This document shows, piece by piece, positions 35,761 to 48,040 of a stretch of 64,000 bases of DNA (positions are counted from its first letter, which is position 1; every line of letters begins with the position of its first letter). Source of the DNA: Triglochin maritima. Its lineage: Eukaryota; Streptophyta; Magnoliopsida; Alismatales; Juncaginaceae. The DNA is taken from assembly GCA_963682175.1 (NCBI GenBank), contig OY821789.1:33362188-33426187 (forward strand), in the 5' to 3' direction. Made by a program: the position numbers and the translations under genes. The notes under the pieces were generated by a model. That model was not told where the DNA came from. It saw nothing but the letters and a program-made list of their open reading frames with translations, and did not search any database.

Positions 35761-37796
35761 ATTTGCATAAGGCTTTAGAGAGTGAGGAAAATTAGATTTC
35801 CTGTATGTGTTTTAGGTAATTGGTTTGCAGGAAAACTTAATAGTTTTGGAAAATGTAGTGTACCTAAAAATGTTATTTATTAATAATATCCAAAATATAT
35901 ATTATTTTCCCTTGTCTTATCAAAAGTTACATTTTCGCACCAATAATATTAACCAACAACTAAAATGTAGTAGTAAAATTACGACTAAAATTCATATATG
36001 TATCCGCTTAATTCTGGATGTAAAAAATTAAAAATCAATATCGGCATGAATTGTATCCTTAAAAAGTAGTATCTAGATGCAAATGTTTCGACTGTCTACA
36101 CGACTAATCAGCATACGTCTGCACCCACGTGCATCTAGCAGATTATCTTCTTCTTGTTCATAAGATTTTAAGGTATTGAAACCTCAACCATCTTTTATAA
36201 CAAATGAAAAATGAAAACTCCCTCCCAACAAAGGATCTAATCCTCTGAAGAATGAGATTCACGACATAAAATGCCACTCCGGAGAAATTCCCACGCCTTC
36301 CTTCACATATATATATATATATATATATATATGCATACAATTAACTCTTTTGATTTAAGCACCACAACTAACTAATCACTTCGCAAAACTAAAAAGAATG
36401 CCAACTTGTTCTCTCACCCTACTTTCCAATAAAAATTATCCTATCAATTAATATTATAAAAAAATGGTTGGAAGAAGAAGAAAAATATTTGAGAATAATT
36501 GTTTGGTTGGAAAACGACAAGGTGTTTTGCACGTAAGTGTTTAGATAGATTTGGATAATCCTCCGCACGTGATGTGTCTGTCGGGTACAGCAAAAGCTGC
36601 CGTGGATAAGTTTACTGTCAGACACTCAGAAACTGAAACTTCTGGTCAAAGTCAATTGCATGCCAAAACAATCTTTATATATTCCAATCTTCTTTTCTTC
36701 TTCTTCTTCTAAATTAAGACAGATTTAGTTACTTAATTGCTTAATATGTTAACTACTCGTCAATTAGTCTGGTCAGGTCAGTAGTCAATACAAAGTAAAA
36801 GACTACAACTTTAGTGTTAAAGAATAATCCTTTGGTCTCAACAACACTCATTTACATTCAACTATTCTTGAGTCAATGTCACATGTGGAGAGTTAGTTAA
36901 ATGGAAATGTACTTGGAACAACAACCAAAACTTTCATTAATTTTTGTAGTCTAAATTGAGTAGTTGTGTAAAACACTATTTTCTCTTTAAATTGTTCCAC
37001 ATTGTTTTCTAGGGACTCTAAAGAATACTCAGCCATGCATGTGTAATTAAGGTGATTTATATTTAACCATCTCCACACTCAAACATGCATATTCGAACAT
37101 GTATAACAACTTATCCCAATACCTCTAGGAATGAAACTCGATTGGCTCGTACTTGACCACCGAAACATACTCAAGTATATTCTTATTGAACTTGCAAATT
37201 AAGCAAAGAAGCAACCACCGAATTTATGGTCACATTGACACCCAAAACAATCTTTCTCAAATAATTAATTGCTTCAAAGCTTTTGACAAAGATAATTGCT
37301 TCTATTTTGATTTTGAGAAATTTCTAGTAGTAGTTTCTTAGAAGTTGTTGAGAAATTCCTTAGAAGACACTGGTAACGTAGTAAAGAATGATTCTACGTA
37401 CGTGTGAGATTCTACTTCTCCAAGACTTATCACACCACATTTCATTTCTGAAAGTCTTCCCAAAAAATATCACATTATCATGGTATGTACCATCGCATTT
37501 TTTCTTCTTCTGATGATTAAATCCATCAATGCCCATCACGCTTAACTTTAAATGACATATACAACAAAATTATGCAATTTTTTTTACCGGGTCAATATTG
37601 ATATATACTTTTATATTTAAAATATTATTTTTAATTCTTCTAATATAATATTGGCGTTTTCCACTACAACAAAGTAAGCATGTATATCCCTATGAAAATT
37701 ATTAAAAAGATGGATATTTATTTTCATAAACCACATTTTAGCTGAAGATATCATGTACAGGAGCCTTTCCTATCGAGGCCAAAACCTAATTAACCT
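35761..37796. other. AT-rich intergenic sequence before the retrotransposon nest
   Basis: No gene is visible. A (TA)n microsatellite lies at 36306-36332 and short TTC runs occur near 36690-36712. It ends at the AAAAT target site of the gypsy element. Confidence 0.55.
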
Positions 37797-37801
37797 AAAA
37801 T

Positions 37802-39817
37802 TGTAATAACCTAATCTAAATCATCTTAATTAACTAAACCTAAACCTAATTAACCTAATCTAATCCTGGAACAGTGTAGCATGAGGTGTTGAAAGGAGAG
37901 AGAGAGAGTTGGTTGGTTATGATTGGAAGGGTTTTAGGTGATTAGTGATTGGATCTAAGAGAGGTGAGTTTGCCTATTTAAAGGGCACTTGAGATCAAGT
38001 CTAGGTTTGCTTCATTTTGTGCGAAAACCTAGCTTATTAGTGAGGAGAGTCGGAGGAGACAGTAAGAAGAAGAAGAAGAAGAAGTGAAGAAGAAGAAGAA
38101 GGGAAGAAGAAGAGAAGAGGTGTTGAAGGGAGCTCGGGAGGCTTCTTCACTCGACCAAAAGGTATGCCAAGTCTTCATATTAACTCCCCAAGAGGTGTGG
38201 GAGTGTAGAGGACGGCGTTGGTGCCGTTTCTCTGGTGAAAATCCTACTGGACGGAGGTTGAAGACGACTGATTCGGTCGACCGTTGAGTGTTTCGGTCGA
38301 CCGAACAGCGTCTAAATGATGTTTGTCCAGTGGGAAGATGTATTGTTCGGTCGACCGGTATATGGGTCGGTCGACCGATATTTATAAATATTAACTTACT
38401 GCCTGAAAACGGTCGAACGATGTCTGTGTGACGGTCGACCGTTTATGCCAAATTTCGCGGGAAATAAAGGGTTACATTAGCCGGTCGACCGGTGTTGTTT
38501 CGGTCGACCGAACTCAGTAGATAGGTTAGACAGGCCTTCGGCCGACCGAGTGTGTGTCTCGGTCGACCGAACTGCGCAAGGTCGATTACGAGCGTTGACC
38601 ATCTAAACGGTCGACCGCTCTGGATCCGGTCGACCGACCGAGTGCAGTTTTCCTGTAGTGAAGTGCTTGTTGATCCGATTGACCGAAGGAGTTCCGGTCG
38701 ACCGAATCCAGTGGGCAGGATTCATGCAGACTTTCTTATCGGTTGAACGGACCCTGGTTCGACCGACAAGATATATATGTATATAAAATGTATATCGTAG
38801 ACCTTCCAAACGGTCGACCGCTAGATGACTTTTGTTCGACCGATTGGTCGGTATTTTCGGTTGGCGTGATTCGACCGATAGACTTGTTGTACAGTACCGT
38901 GTACTGTATGGGGGACCGGCCGACCGGTGTGCTTTTAGCGGTTGACCGATCTGCCACAGGTTGGTGGATTTATCCACACGCGATCCGTTGAGTATAGGTC
39001 GACTACCGGCTCCGAGGCGACGGTTGATTACCGGCTTTGAGAGCTACGGATTTTACCTTCGACGAAGGCGTATTATTGTACTACTGTTTCCTCTCTTACC
39101 GAGCGGGGTGTGAGGGATGTGTACCGTAAACCTTGGGCAGTTTGCGAGGGTTTAGCGGTAGGCCGAGGATGTTCCGGCAGGGTGCGCGCTTGGCGGCTCT
39201 TGGGGGAGCAGCGGCTGTTGTCAGACCCGAGTTGTGTATTCGGCGGGCTGACTCGCTCCTTGGGTGGCGGCGTGTACCGGGGGTTCCTTCCTGCACTTTT
39301 TGGGGAGCAGTGGTGTCGACTGACCCTTGTGAGGCAGCGGTGGACTGACTTGACCCTAGTGGCAGGAGTGGTTCAGTGCCGCGGAGGTGGTGAAGGCATT
39401 ATTGTGGGCCCGAGGTGGATGATCATGTGCATAGCATTGCATTGTCCTTAATTTCTTTTTATATTTTAGGAGGCTTGGTATACGGGGTTCCTGCAGGGAA
39501 CTCAGGCATGTTTGTTTGTTTGTTTGCATTTCAGGTAGCGAGCAGGTTTAGAGTCAGGTGGTGACCGAGGACGGTGCCACCGGGATCAGATCCTGCTCTC
39601 TTTTATATCTTCTTTTGTTTGAGGTAGTGATTACATGTATATTCACTTTTGTTGTAATCACAGTTGACTCATTTATATAGTTTGACTTCCACGTGGGTCT
39701 GTATCTTATATATTATATATATATGTTGTTGGTTTGTTTTTCCGTGACGTGCCCTGTGTTGACCGTTGACGGTCTTTATTATTGTTTAAATTTTCCGCTG
39801 TTTTCGGGTACGTTACA
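37802..39817 (+). repeat. 5' LTR of the gypsy element
   Basis: The LTR is 2016 bp with TG...CA ends. It holds a CTATTTAAAG TATA-like box near 37974, a GAAGAA microsatellite at about 38060-38113, the CGGTCGACCG array at 38274-38960, a second TATA-like stretch (TATATAAAA) near 38781, and a GC-richer stretch at 39090-39420. Which TATA is used is unclear, so the array may lie in U3 or in the transcribed part. Confidence 0.95.
38274..38960. repeat. CGGTCGACCG palindrome array in the gypsy LTR
   Basis: About twenty sites occur, many perfect 10 bp palindromes and some variants (CGGCCGACCG, CGGTTGACCG, CGGTCGAACG). They tend to come in pairs with start-to-start distances of 19-22 bp, pairs being separated by longer linkers. 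The matching part of the 3' LTR is split at 55247-55365 and 60491-60820. Confidence 0.92.
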
Positions 39818-39820
39818 ATT

Positions 39821-39832
39821 TGGTATCAGAGC
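39821..39832 (+). other. Primer binding site (tRNA-Met type) of the gypsy element
   Basis: TGGTATCAGAGC lies 3 bp after the 5' LTR end; this is the standard initiator-Met primer site of plant LTR retrotransposons. Confidence 0.9.
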
Positions 39833-39940
39833 GTTGATCTCGGCGTACTTGTCCAAAGAAACCACCTTTGAGTTAGGAGTTAGGTCTAGAGGATCATGCA
39901 TGCACAGATTATATTGATATTGTCTTGTTTCCTTTGGCAG

Positions 39941-42900
39941 ATGCCTCCTAGACGGGGGAAGGTTGTTGCCCATACTCGCAGTGAGAGTAAGACTGCGAGG
40001 GATGAGGCGTGGGAGGATGAGCGTCGGACATTGTTCGATACGGTCGGATGTCTGACAGAGATGCTACAGCAGCAGACAGCACAGACTGGGCAGACGGGGA
40101 CTGGCGCTATGCATGACCGGTTTATGCGCCAGCATCCGCCTACCTTTCTGGGGCAGTATGACGCAGAGGCTGCGGAGGAGTGGATCTTCACGATGCAGAA
40201 GATCTTCAGTGCTATTGGTTGTCCTCCAGAGGCGAGAGTGGGTCTGGCTACTTATGTTTTGGGCGTTGCTGCGTCCAACTGGTGGAGGTCCACATCTGCA
40301 GTAGTGTTTGCGGACAGAGACGATATAGCCTGGGAGGAGTTCGTTGGCGAGTTCAACGAGCAGTACTTTCCGCAGCATGTTCAGGACGCGAAGAGGGAGG
40401 AGTTTCTGAGTCTTCAGCAGGGAGACATGACCCTGGCAGGCTACATCGGGAAGTTCAACGCCCTAGAGCGTTACTGTCCCGAGATGTATATCACACAGGA
40501 GTAGAGAGCGGGGAAGTTCGTCCGAGGGCTCCGGAAGCAGTTGAGGACGAAGGTGCTGACACATATGCCGAGCACGTTAGCCGATGCAGTGAAGAGTGCT
40601 ACTGTTCTCGATCGTGACTACAGAGAGAACTACCAGGATGAGAGGAGGCCATCGGGTAGGCCCCGATTCGAGGGAGCAGGAGCTGCGGTACCACGACCTG
40701 AGCCTTGTGGTACTTGCGGGAGGTTTCATTCCGGGTCGTGCTTCACCCCCAGAGCATGTCATGGTTGTGGCCAGCTGGGCCACTTTATTAGGAGCTGTCC
40801 GAGCCGAGGAGCTGAACCGAGCAGACCACCGGGTTTACCAGCACCAGGCAGAGGTGGAGGCGGAGGTAGACCACCTTTCAGACCACAGCAGGGGCAGCGC
40901 ACTGGCAGAGTTTTCACCATCCAGGCAGAGGAGGCTAGGGATGGAGGTGCTGTCGTGGAAGGTACGCTTCTTGTCGCAGGTTCAGTAGCTAGGGTGCTCT
41001 TTGATTGTGGCGCGACACACTCGTTCATCTCAGAGCGATTTGCGGGAGTGTTGGGTTGTACCCTTGCGATGTTGACTGTCACTTTGGAGGTCAGCACACC
41101 CCTGGGTCTGGTGGGCACTGTGGGGAGATTTGTCCCCGGCGCCACGGTTGTTTCGGGAGATCAGGAGTTTCCGGCAGACCTGGTCTTGTTACCGATGGAG
41201 GACTTTGATGTCATACTTGGGATGGATTGGCTGTCCCAATATGATGTTCGAGTCTTGTGCCGTGAGAAGAAGATTTTGATCCCGAGGAATGGTTTGCCTG
41301 ATATTCTGATCAGAGGGATCAGAAACAGAGGGGGTCGCATTATTGTATCTGCCGTGAGAGCTCAGAGGCTGTTACAGCAGGGATGTGCAACATTTCTGGC
41401 GACACTTGTAGTTGCGGAGGCAGAGTCTCAGAGGCTAGAGGACATTGAGGTGGTGCAGGAGTTCACTGATGTTTTTCCAGCGGAGATTCCAGGTTTACCA
41501 CCACACCGGGAGTTGGAGTTCGGCATTGAGTTGGTAGCTGGCACTACACCACAGTCGAAGGCTCCATACCGGATGGCACCTGCTGAGTTGACAGAGTTGA
41601 AGAAGCAGTTGCAGGAGTTGATGGACTCTGGATTTATCAGGCCGAGCGTCTCGCCTTGGGGTGCACCAGTTTTGTTTGTGAAGAAGAAGGACGGATCCTT
41701 GAGGATGTGCATAGACTACAGGATGCTGAACCAGGTGACGGTGAAGAATAGGTATCCCTAACCTAGGATCGAGGACCTCTTTGACCAGCTACAGTCAGCG
41801 AAGGTTTTCTCGAAGATTGACCTGCGTTCAGGATATCACCAGTTGAGGATTCGAGATGAGGACATCCAGAAGACAGCTTTCAGGACGAGATATGGACACT
41901 ATGAGTTCTTGGTGATGCCATTTGGATTGACGAACGCTCCGGCGGCGTTCATGGATCTGATGCACCGGACATTCAGGCAGTATATTGATATATTTGTGAT
42001 TGTCTTCGTGGATGACATTTTGATCTATTCACCAGATGTGGAGCAGCACAGAGAGTATCTGAGGATTGTACTCAACATCTTGAGAGCTCAGCAGTTATAT
42101 GCTAAGTTCTCAAAGTGCGAGTTTTGGTTGGACAGAGTGGCATTTCTCGGACACATTGTATCGGCAGAGGGGATATCAGTGGATCCGGCGAAGGTAGAGG
42201 CAGTGACACAGTGGAGGACCCCTACGAGCGTGACGGAGATTAGGAGCTTTGTTGGACTGGCGGGTTATTACTGTCGCTTCATCAAAGACTTCTCAAGATT
42301 GGCAGCACCACTGACGGCTCTGACGCAGAAGGGAGTCACCTTTGTATGGTCGTAGAAGTGCGAGGACAGCTTTCAGGAGCTGAAGAGACTGTTGACCACA
42401 GCACCAGTTTTGTCATTGCCGAGTGGCACGGGTGGATTCGTGATTTATAGCGACGCTTCAGGTGTTGGCTTAGGATGTGTACTTATGCAGCATGGGAGGG
42501 TGATCGCGTACGCATCCAGACAGCTGAAGGTCCATGAGAGGAATTACCCGACACATGATTTGGAGTTAGCAGCAGTGGTTCATGCACTGAAGACCTGGAG
42601 ACACTACCTTTATGGCGAGCAGTTCGAGGTGTTTACAGATCATCAGAGTCTGAAGTACATGTTCTCGCAGAAGGAGCTGAACATGAGGCAGCGCAGATGG
42701 CTTGAGTTCATTAAGGACTATGATTTTACTATCTCTTACCATCCGGGGAAGGCGAACACAGTTGCAGACGCTTTGAGCCGGAAGGTGGAGGTATCAGTAG
42801 CAGGCCTATGCATTCAGGAGTGGCGACTGCTGGAGTCTTTAGTAGAGTGGAGACCATTTGCAGATAGCTCTGAGGGTGCAGTGATTGCAGGGTTGAGAGT

Positions 42901-44337
42901 AGAGCCTCAGACAATATCAGCAGTGATTCATGCTCAGACTACCGATGAGGAGTTGAGCAGTTTGTTACAGTTAGCTGCTAGAGATGGGTCAGACTTCAGA
43001 GTTGGAGTGGATGGAGGTCTGAGATTCAGAGACCGTATCTGGGTGCCGAAGACAGAGGACCTGAGACATGACATCATGGAGGAGGCACACAGATTGAGAT
43101 ATTCCATTCATCCAGGGAGCACCAAGATGTACAAAGATCTACAGCGGAACTTCTGGTGGCGAGGTATGAAGAAGGACGTTGCAGACTTCGTGTCGAGGTG
43201 TTTGGTCTGTCAGCAGGTGAAGATCGAGCACCAGAGACCAGCAGGGCAGATGCAGAGGATTGAGTTGCCTGAGTGGAAGTGGGAGCACGTGACGATGGAT
43301 TTTGTTATGGGGCTACCGAAGACACGGAGATTCCACGATGCGATTTGGGTTATAGTCGATCGACTGACCAAGTCGGCGTATTTCTTAGCTATTAAGACCA
43401 CTCTTGCGCTGGAGGGTCTAGCTAAGTTATATATTGATGAGATTGTCAGACTTCATGGCGTACCAGTCAGTATCATTTCAGACAGAGATCCCAGATTCAC
43501 TTCGAGATTTTGGGAGAGTCTACACAGAGCACTGGGGACACGTCTGAAGTTTAGCACATCTTTCCACCCACAGACAGATGGCCAGTTAGAGCGGACGATA
43601 CAGACATTGGAGGACATGCTGAGAGCGTGTACACTTGACTGGGCCGGGCATTGGGACGAGCATTTGCCGTTGATCGAGTTCGCCTACAACAACAGCTACC
43701 ACTCGAGTATTGGGATGGCACCATATGAGGCATTATACGGGAGACCGTGTAGATCGCCGGTATGCTGGAGTGATGTGGGCGAGAGACAGCTAGTTGGACC
43801 TGACATTATCCAGTTGTATTCAGAGAAGGTTGACGTGATTCGGAGACGACTAGCTACGACGCAGAGCAGATAGAAGAGTTATGCTGATACGCGGAGGCGT
43901 GAGCTGACTTTTGAGGTAGGAGGTCATGTCTTCCTGAAGATCTCGCTTCTAGAGGGGTGATGAGATTCGGGAAGAAGGGGAAGCTGAGTCCGAGGTATGT
44001 CGGACCTTTTGAGATATTGGATCGGGTCGGTGAGGTGGCTGCATATGGGATTGCACTACCACCACAGTTCGCAGGACTTCACAACGTCTTCCATGTTTCT
44101 ATGCTGAGGAAATACGTGGCCGATCCAGCTCATGTGATAGAGATAGCAGTACCAGAGATCCGGCAGGATTTGTCATTAGATGAGAGACCAGTTGAGATTG
44201 TGGATCAGATGGTACATCAGCTCAGGAGGAGAGCGATTCCGATGGTGAAGGTCAGGTGGCAGCATCACACTGTTAGAGAGGTTACCTGGGAGATCGAGGA
44301 GGATGTCAGGAAGCAGTATCCAGAGTTGTTTCGGTAA
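39941..44337 (+). pseudogene. gag-pol: Gypsy gag-pol polyprotein (GAG-PR-RT-RH-INT-chromodomain), disabled
   Basis: One frame runs from MPPRRGK at 39941. Domains in order: gag; a CCHC knuckle at 40757-40798 ([14 protein letters not shown]); protease with FDCGATHSF near 41005; reverse transcriptase with FVDDILIYS near 42010; RNase H with YSDASGVGLG near 42450; integrase with an HHCC finger and DDE residues (TMDF, SDRDPRF, GQLERT); and a C-terminal chromodomain-like VKVRWQ...VTWEIEE segment, as in the Tekay/Del clade. In-frame stops are at 40502, 41759, 42353 and 43871, and a frameshift lies at about 43930-43955. At least two stops (40502, 43871) look like CAG to TAG, a change expected from deamination of a methylated CHG site. 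Confidence 0.93.
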
Positions 44338-44372
44338 GTCTGTTGTTTCGAAATTCGCGGACGAAATTTCTT

Positions 44373-44387
44373 TTAAGGAGGGTAGAT
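44373..44387 (+). other. Polypurine tract of the gypsy element
   Basis: A purine-rich AAGGAGGGTAGA stretch sits directly before the 3' LTR start at 44388. Confidence 0.8.
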
Positions 44388-44530
44388 TGTAATAACCTAA
44401 TCTAAACCATCTTAATTAACTAAACCTAAACCTAATTAACCTAATCTAATCCTGGAACAGTGTAGCATGAGGTGTTGAAAGGAGAGAGAGAGAGAGAGTT
44501 GGTTGGTTATGAGGTGTCGACCGGTGTTAT
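44388..44530 (+). repeat. Gypsy 3' LTR, first fragment
   Basis: It matches 37802-37921 of the 5' LTR, then jumps directly to sequence equivalent to about 38484, so about 560 bp is missing. It is then interrupted by copia-1. Confidence 0.9.
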
Positions 44531-44806
44531 TGTTGGCTTTTTGGCCCTTTAATCTTATTTTGATGATTAACAAACTAATAGTATGCATAACTTCAATTAC
44601 AATATCACACACATCATATTATCAAATTGCATAGATATTGTGTATTCCTAACAATGTAGGTAATCAAACCAAGGGACTAATCAACTTCAAGATCAAGGCT
44701 CAAGACTTGTAATCAAAGCTCAAGGACTTCATATGTAATTTTCCATTTATTTGAGTTGTAGGATCAAATGTACACTTGATGCACTAAAGGATAAACCCGT
44801 CTGCCG

Positions 44807-45662
44807 CGGTCGACCGTATCCACATCGGTTTACCGAACCAGGTTCACAACGGATAACCGAGTGTCTCTCGGTGAACCGTTCCTTATAGAGTCAGTAAACC
44901 CTTGATCTCCTGGAACCCTTGTGTCGGTATACCGAACCGTATGCGGTCAACCGTTCCCTATAGAGTCAGTAAAACTTGATCTCCTGGAATCCTCGTTTCG
45001 GTGTACCGATATTTGTTCGGTCAACCGTCTTCATAGAATCAGTAGAAAACTTGATCTCCTGGAAACATTGTTTCGGTGTACCGAACCTTACCCGGTCGAC
45101 CGTGTCCCTATTCCCAGTAGCTTCGAATACTTCTCTGGACATCTCTATTCGGTCTTCCGAATAGATCTCGGTCATCCGAACTTCTATGTATCTTTAGGCC
45201 TAAACCGACTTCATCTTATTGGCCCACGTGGCACAACTAACTCCACCAGACTTATATTTTGTCGTTTAGCCTCATCTTTGAAACATCCATATCGGTCTAC
45301 CGATGGATTGTCGGATTACCGAGTTGTTCTTAGATATAAGATCGTAACGGCTATTTTTCCACGTAATATTTCGACCGTTATCGATAAACCATTTTCACAC
45401 ACTATGTCAGCCGAAAATCCGCACATGTATCGGTCAACCGAACATATCACGGTCGACCGAACATGTTCACCGAGTCGCACCAAATCTTTACTGTCCACTC
45501 TTGAACGGTGCACCGAAGTAATCTCGGTCAACCGAAATTAATTATCCGATATTAGGAAAAAGTTACTGGAAGTTGGTAAACGGTTATCCGACCTATATTC
45601 GGTTAACCGAGTTCTTGTTTCTGACCATTGCTTCGGACGACCGTGTTTCCAACGGTCGACCG
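44807..45662. repeat. Eleven CGGN4CCG pairs at fixed 19 bp spacing in the copia-1 LTR
   Basis: Each pair is CGGN4CCG-N9-CGGN4CCG. In eleven pairs that I checked, the two sites start exactly 19 bp apart. The central four bases vary widely (TCGA, TTTA, ATAA, TGAA, TATA, TCAA, TGTA, TCTT, TCAT and others) while CGG and CCG are kept. Three successive pairs also form a ~74 bp minisatellite (starts near 44926, 45000 and 45074) sharing CTTGATCTCCTGGAA. The same array is in the 3' LTR at 53774-54629. Confidence 0.95.
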
Positions 45663-45760
45663 AATATGTCTCGATTTCTACCCGAGCTTAAGTCACATCT
45701 TGTTTTCACTTGGTCCACTCCTCACCAACTTACCATAACGGCTCTATTTGTTTTGAAGGC

Positions 45761-45768
45761 TATATAAG
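45761..45768 (+). promoter_or_regulatory. TATA box of the copia-1 LTR
   Basis: TATATAAG lies about 100 bp downstream of the last palindrome pair; the same box is at 54728-54735 in the 3' LTR. Confidence 0.7.
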
Positions 45769-46276
45769 CTTCACTTAAGAGACACATTCAGCACCTTACT
45801 TGCCAAATATCAATCCTACTCTTGTGCTCTCAATCTTCAAGCCTTCAAAGCTCCACCAACTCTCATACTTCCACTTAATTCACTCCAAGCCTAAATCATA
45901 TCCTTGAGTGCATTCAAGTTAGAGTTCAACAACCACATTCAATTTCCATTGTGTTGTAAAGCTTCGAGGAAGCACCCTCTCGGGTTGTGAGAGGAGATCC
46001 GAGCAAGGCGAGGGTGTTCGCAAGGCTCCGATTGTAAGAGGGTTTATCTTCGACCCGGAACGAAGATAATAGTGAATTCTCGAGTAGGGATCGGAGGATC
46101 GATCGGAACTTGAGGAGAGGACTAGATCACGGTGGTGTGATCGAACCTCTATAAATCTCCGGAGTCATCTTGTGGTTTGCATTCTTTCCCTTATTGTTTT
46201 AATTGTGCAATAGTATAAGAAAATTAGGAGATAATCTATTCACCCCCCTCTAGATTAGTGACCGATTAACTTACAT

Positions 46277-46288
46277 TTGGTATCATAG
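46277..46288 (+). other. Primer binding site of copia-1
   Basis: TTGGTATCATAG follows the LTR by one base. It is the initiator-Met primer site with one change from TGGTATCAGAG. Confidence 0.8.
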
Positions 46289-46318
46289 CGTAGGTTTACT
46301 CATCTAATCCATTTAGCC

Positions 46319-48040
46319 ATGGAGAGTAGCACTAATCAACTTAGAGAAGGATTATCTACCACTAGACCCCCGTTGCTTACCGGAAATAATTATGCACATT
46401 GGAAGAATAGAATGAGAATCTACATCCAATCAATTTCCTTAAAAATGTGGATATTCCTTGGTAGTAAATATGTTCCACCCACTAGTGAGCAATTAGCAAC
46501 ATTAACCGATGATATAATTGCTAATGCCGAGATGAATGCAAAACTCATGAACATATTTGCTTGTGGAGTAGATACTCAAGAATATGGTAGGATTAGCGGA
46601 TGTGATACCGCTTATGAGATATGGAAATTACTTGAATCTCATCATGAAAGATCATCTAGAATGAAAGAAACTAGGGTTGATATATTTGTGCGTAAATATG
46701 AATTATTCTCTATGCAACCCGGTGAAAGTATAAGCGAGATGAACACTCGCTTCACCGAGATTACTAACAATTTGAAAAATCTTGGTAAGAAGGTAAATGA
46801 AGGTGACAAGGTGAGAAAGATTCTTCGATCTCTCTCAAACGATTGGGAGAAAAAGACAACCGCCATTGAGGAAGCTCAAGATCTCAACACATTATCGATG
46901 GAGGATCTCATCGGAAGCCTTATGGCTTATGAGATTCAAATGAATGGGAGAAAAGAGATGGAGAGCTCGAAAAAGAAAGAAAAAGTCATTGCTCTTAAGG
47001 CCAACCTTGAATCCGAAAAATCGGATGACGATGAGAGTGATGAAGAGCTTGCAATGATGGTTAAGAGATTCAAGAAGCGATGGATAAAAGACAAATTTCA
47101 AAGAAAGAGAAGGGATGATGGAGAAAGCTCAAAAGGTCCTATTTGTTATGGATGTGATAAAATTGGACATATAAAGAAAGATTGTCCCTTGATCCAATCC
47201 AAGGAAAGGAAAGAGAAAAAGAGAAGAGAGAATGAAGAAAAGGAAAGGAGATTCAAAAGAAGAGAGAAGAAGTATAAGGAGAAGAAAAAGGCCCTCAAAG
47301 CAACTTGGGATGGATCATCCGAGTCATCCTCCGGCTCTTCAAGTGAGTCGGAAAATGAAGAAGCCCATCTATGTCTCTACACTCAAGAAGAAATCGATGG
47401 AGAATTAGATGGTGCATCTTCGTCAAGCGAGCAAGACGAACCCAACACTTGCAATGTCGTCAAAGATGGAGAAAATGAGGTAATCTCAACTCATGAATCA
47501 AACTCATATGATGAATTACTAGATGCTTTTCATGAATTGCTTGAAAAATGTGACATACTAAGGCATAAAAGTAAATTATCTAGGAAAGCTAATCATGATC
47601 TAGCTTGTATAAATGAATCATTATCAAATGAAGTTGATAAGCTTGTATTAGAAAATAAAAGCTTAAAAGAACTCAATGTTGAATCTCATGCTAAAGAAAT
47701 ACATGATCTTAGAGAATGCAATAAGCAATTAAGAATTGATCTTGAGAAATTCACCAAAGGGAAGAAGATGCTAGACATGTTACTTGGTAGTCAAATTCAA
47801 TCTTTAGAAAAGCATGGTTTAGGATACATGAATCAAAAGAAAAACTCTAAGAGTTATTTTGTGCATGCTTTAAATGGTATAGTGAAAAAGAATTTCTTTT
47901 CAAATGTTTGGGTACCTAGAACCAAACAAGTTTGGGTACCTAAAGCTAACCCCAAAGGACCCAAACAAATATGGGTACCAAAGTTATCTTCTTCTTCTTT
48001 GAATGTAGGTGAAAAAGAAGGGGAAGTGGATCGTAGATAG
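46319..48040 (+). CDS. gag: Copia-1 GAG
   Basis: The protein is 573 residues. The N-terminus holds the copia gag core ([28 protein letters not shown]). A single CCHC knuckle, [14 protein letters not shown], lies near residue 275. A lysine/glutamate-rich stretch follows, then a coiled-coil-like region, and three VWVP repeats end the protein. A long C-terminal extension is typical of Sirevirus gag. The frame is fully open. It ends in TAG at 48038-48040 and overlaps pol by 32 bp. It forms the virus-like particle and packages the element RNA. Confidence 0.93.
   Translation: MESSTNQLREGLSTTRPPLLTGNNYAHWKNRMRIYIQSISLKMWIFLGSKYVPPTSEQLATLTDDIIANAEMNAKLMNIFACGVDTQEYGRISGCDTAYEIWKLLESHHERSSRMKETRVDIFVRKYELFSMQPGESISEMNTRFTEITNNLKNLGKKVNEGDKVRKILRSLSNDWEKKTTAIEEAQDLNTLSMEDLIGSLMAYEIQMNGRKEMESSKKKEKVIALKANLESEKSDDDESDEELAMMVKRFKKRWIKDKFQRKRRDDGESSKGPICYGCDKIGHIKKDCPLIQSKERKEKKRRENEEKERRFKRREKKYKEKKKALKATWDGSSESSSGSSSESENEEAHLCLYTQEEIDGELDGASSSSEQDEPNTCNVVKDGENEVISTHESNSYDELLDAFHELLEKCDILRHKSKLSRKANHDLACINESLSNEVDKLVLENKSLKELNVESHAKEIHDLRECNKQLRIDLEKFTKGKKMLDMLLGSQIQSLEKHGLGYMNQKKNSKSYFVHALNGIVKKNFFSNVWVPRTKQVWVPKANPKGPKQIWVPKLSSSSLNVGEKEGEVDRR

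Larger units (their letters stand above)
44531..46275 (+). repeat. 5' LTR of copia-1
   Basis: The LTR runs TGTTGGC...TTACA, 1745 bp. The palindrome array is at 44807-45662, the TATA box at 45761, and a transcribed part follows. It is almost identical to 53498-55242. Confidence 0.97.

Noticed and set aside
37836..37865. CTAAACCTAAACC phrase resembling telomere repeat
   Set aside because: Only two imperfect units inside an LTR; not the CCCTAAA plant telomere repeat.
39110..39451. 113-codon open frame in the gypsy 5' LTR, also open in the 3' LTR (60974-61315)
   Set aside because: Openness in both copies follows from high LTR identity. The predicted protein resembles nothing I know and several differences between the copies change residues, so I do not call a gene.
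44921..45541. 206-codon open frame inside the copia-1 LTR, repeated at 53888-54508
   Set aside because: It runs through the palindrome array, and the repeated peptide phrases are simply translations of the array.
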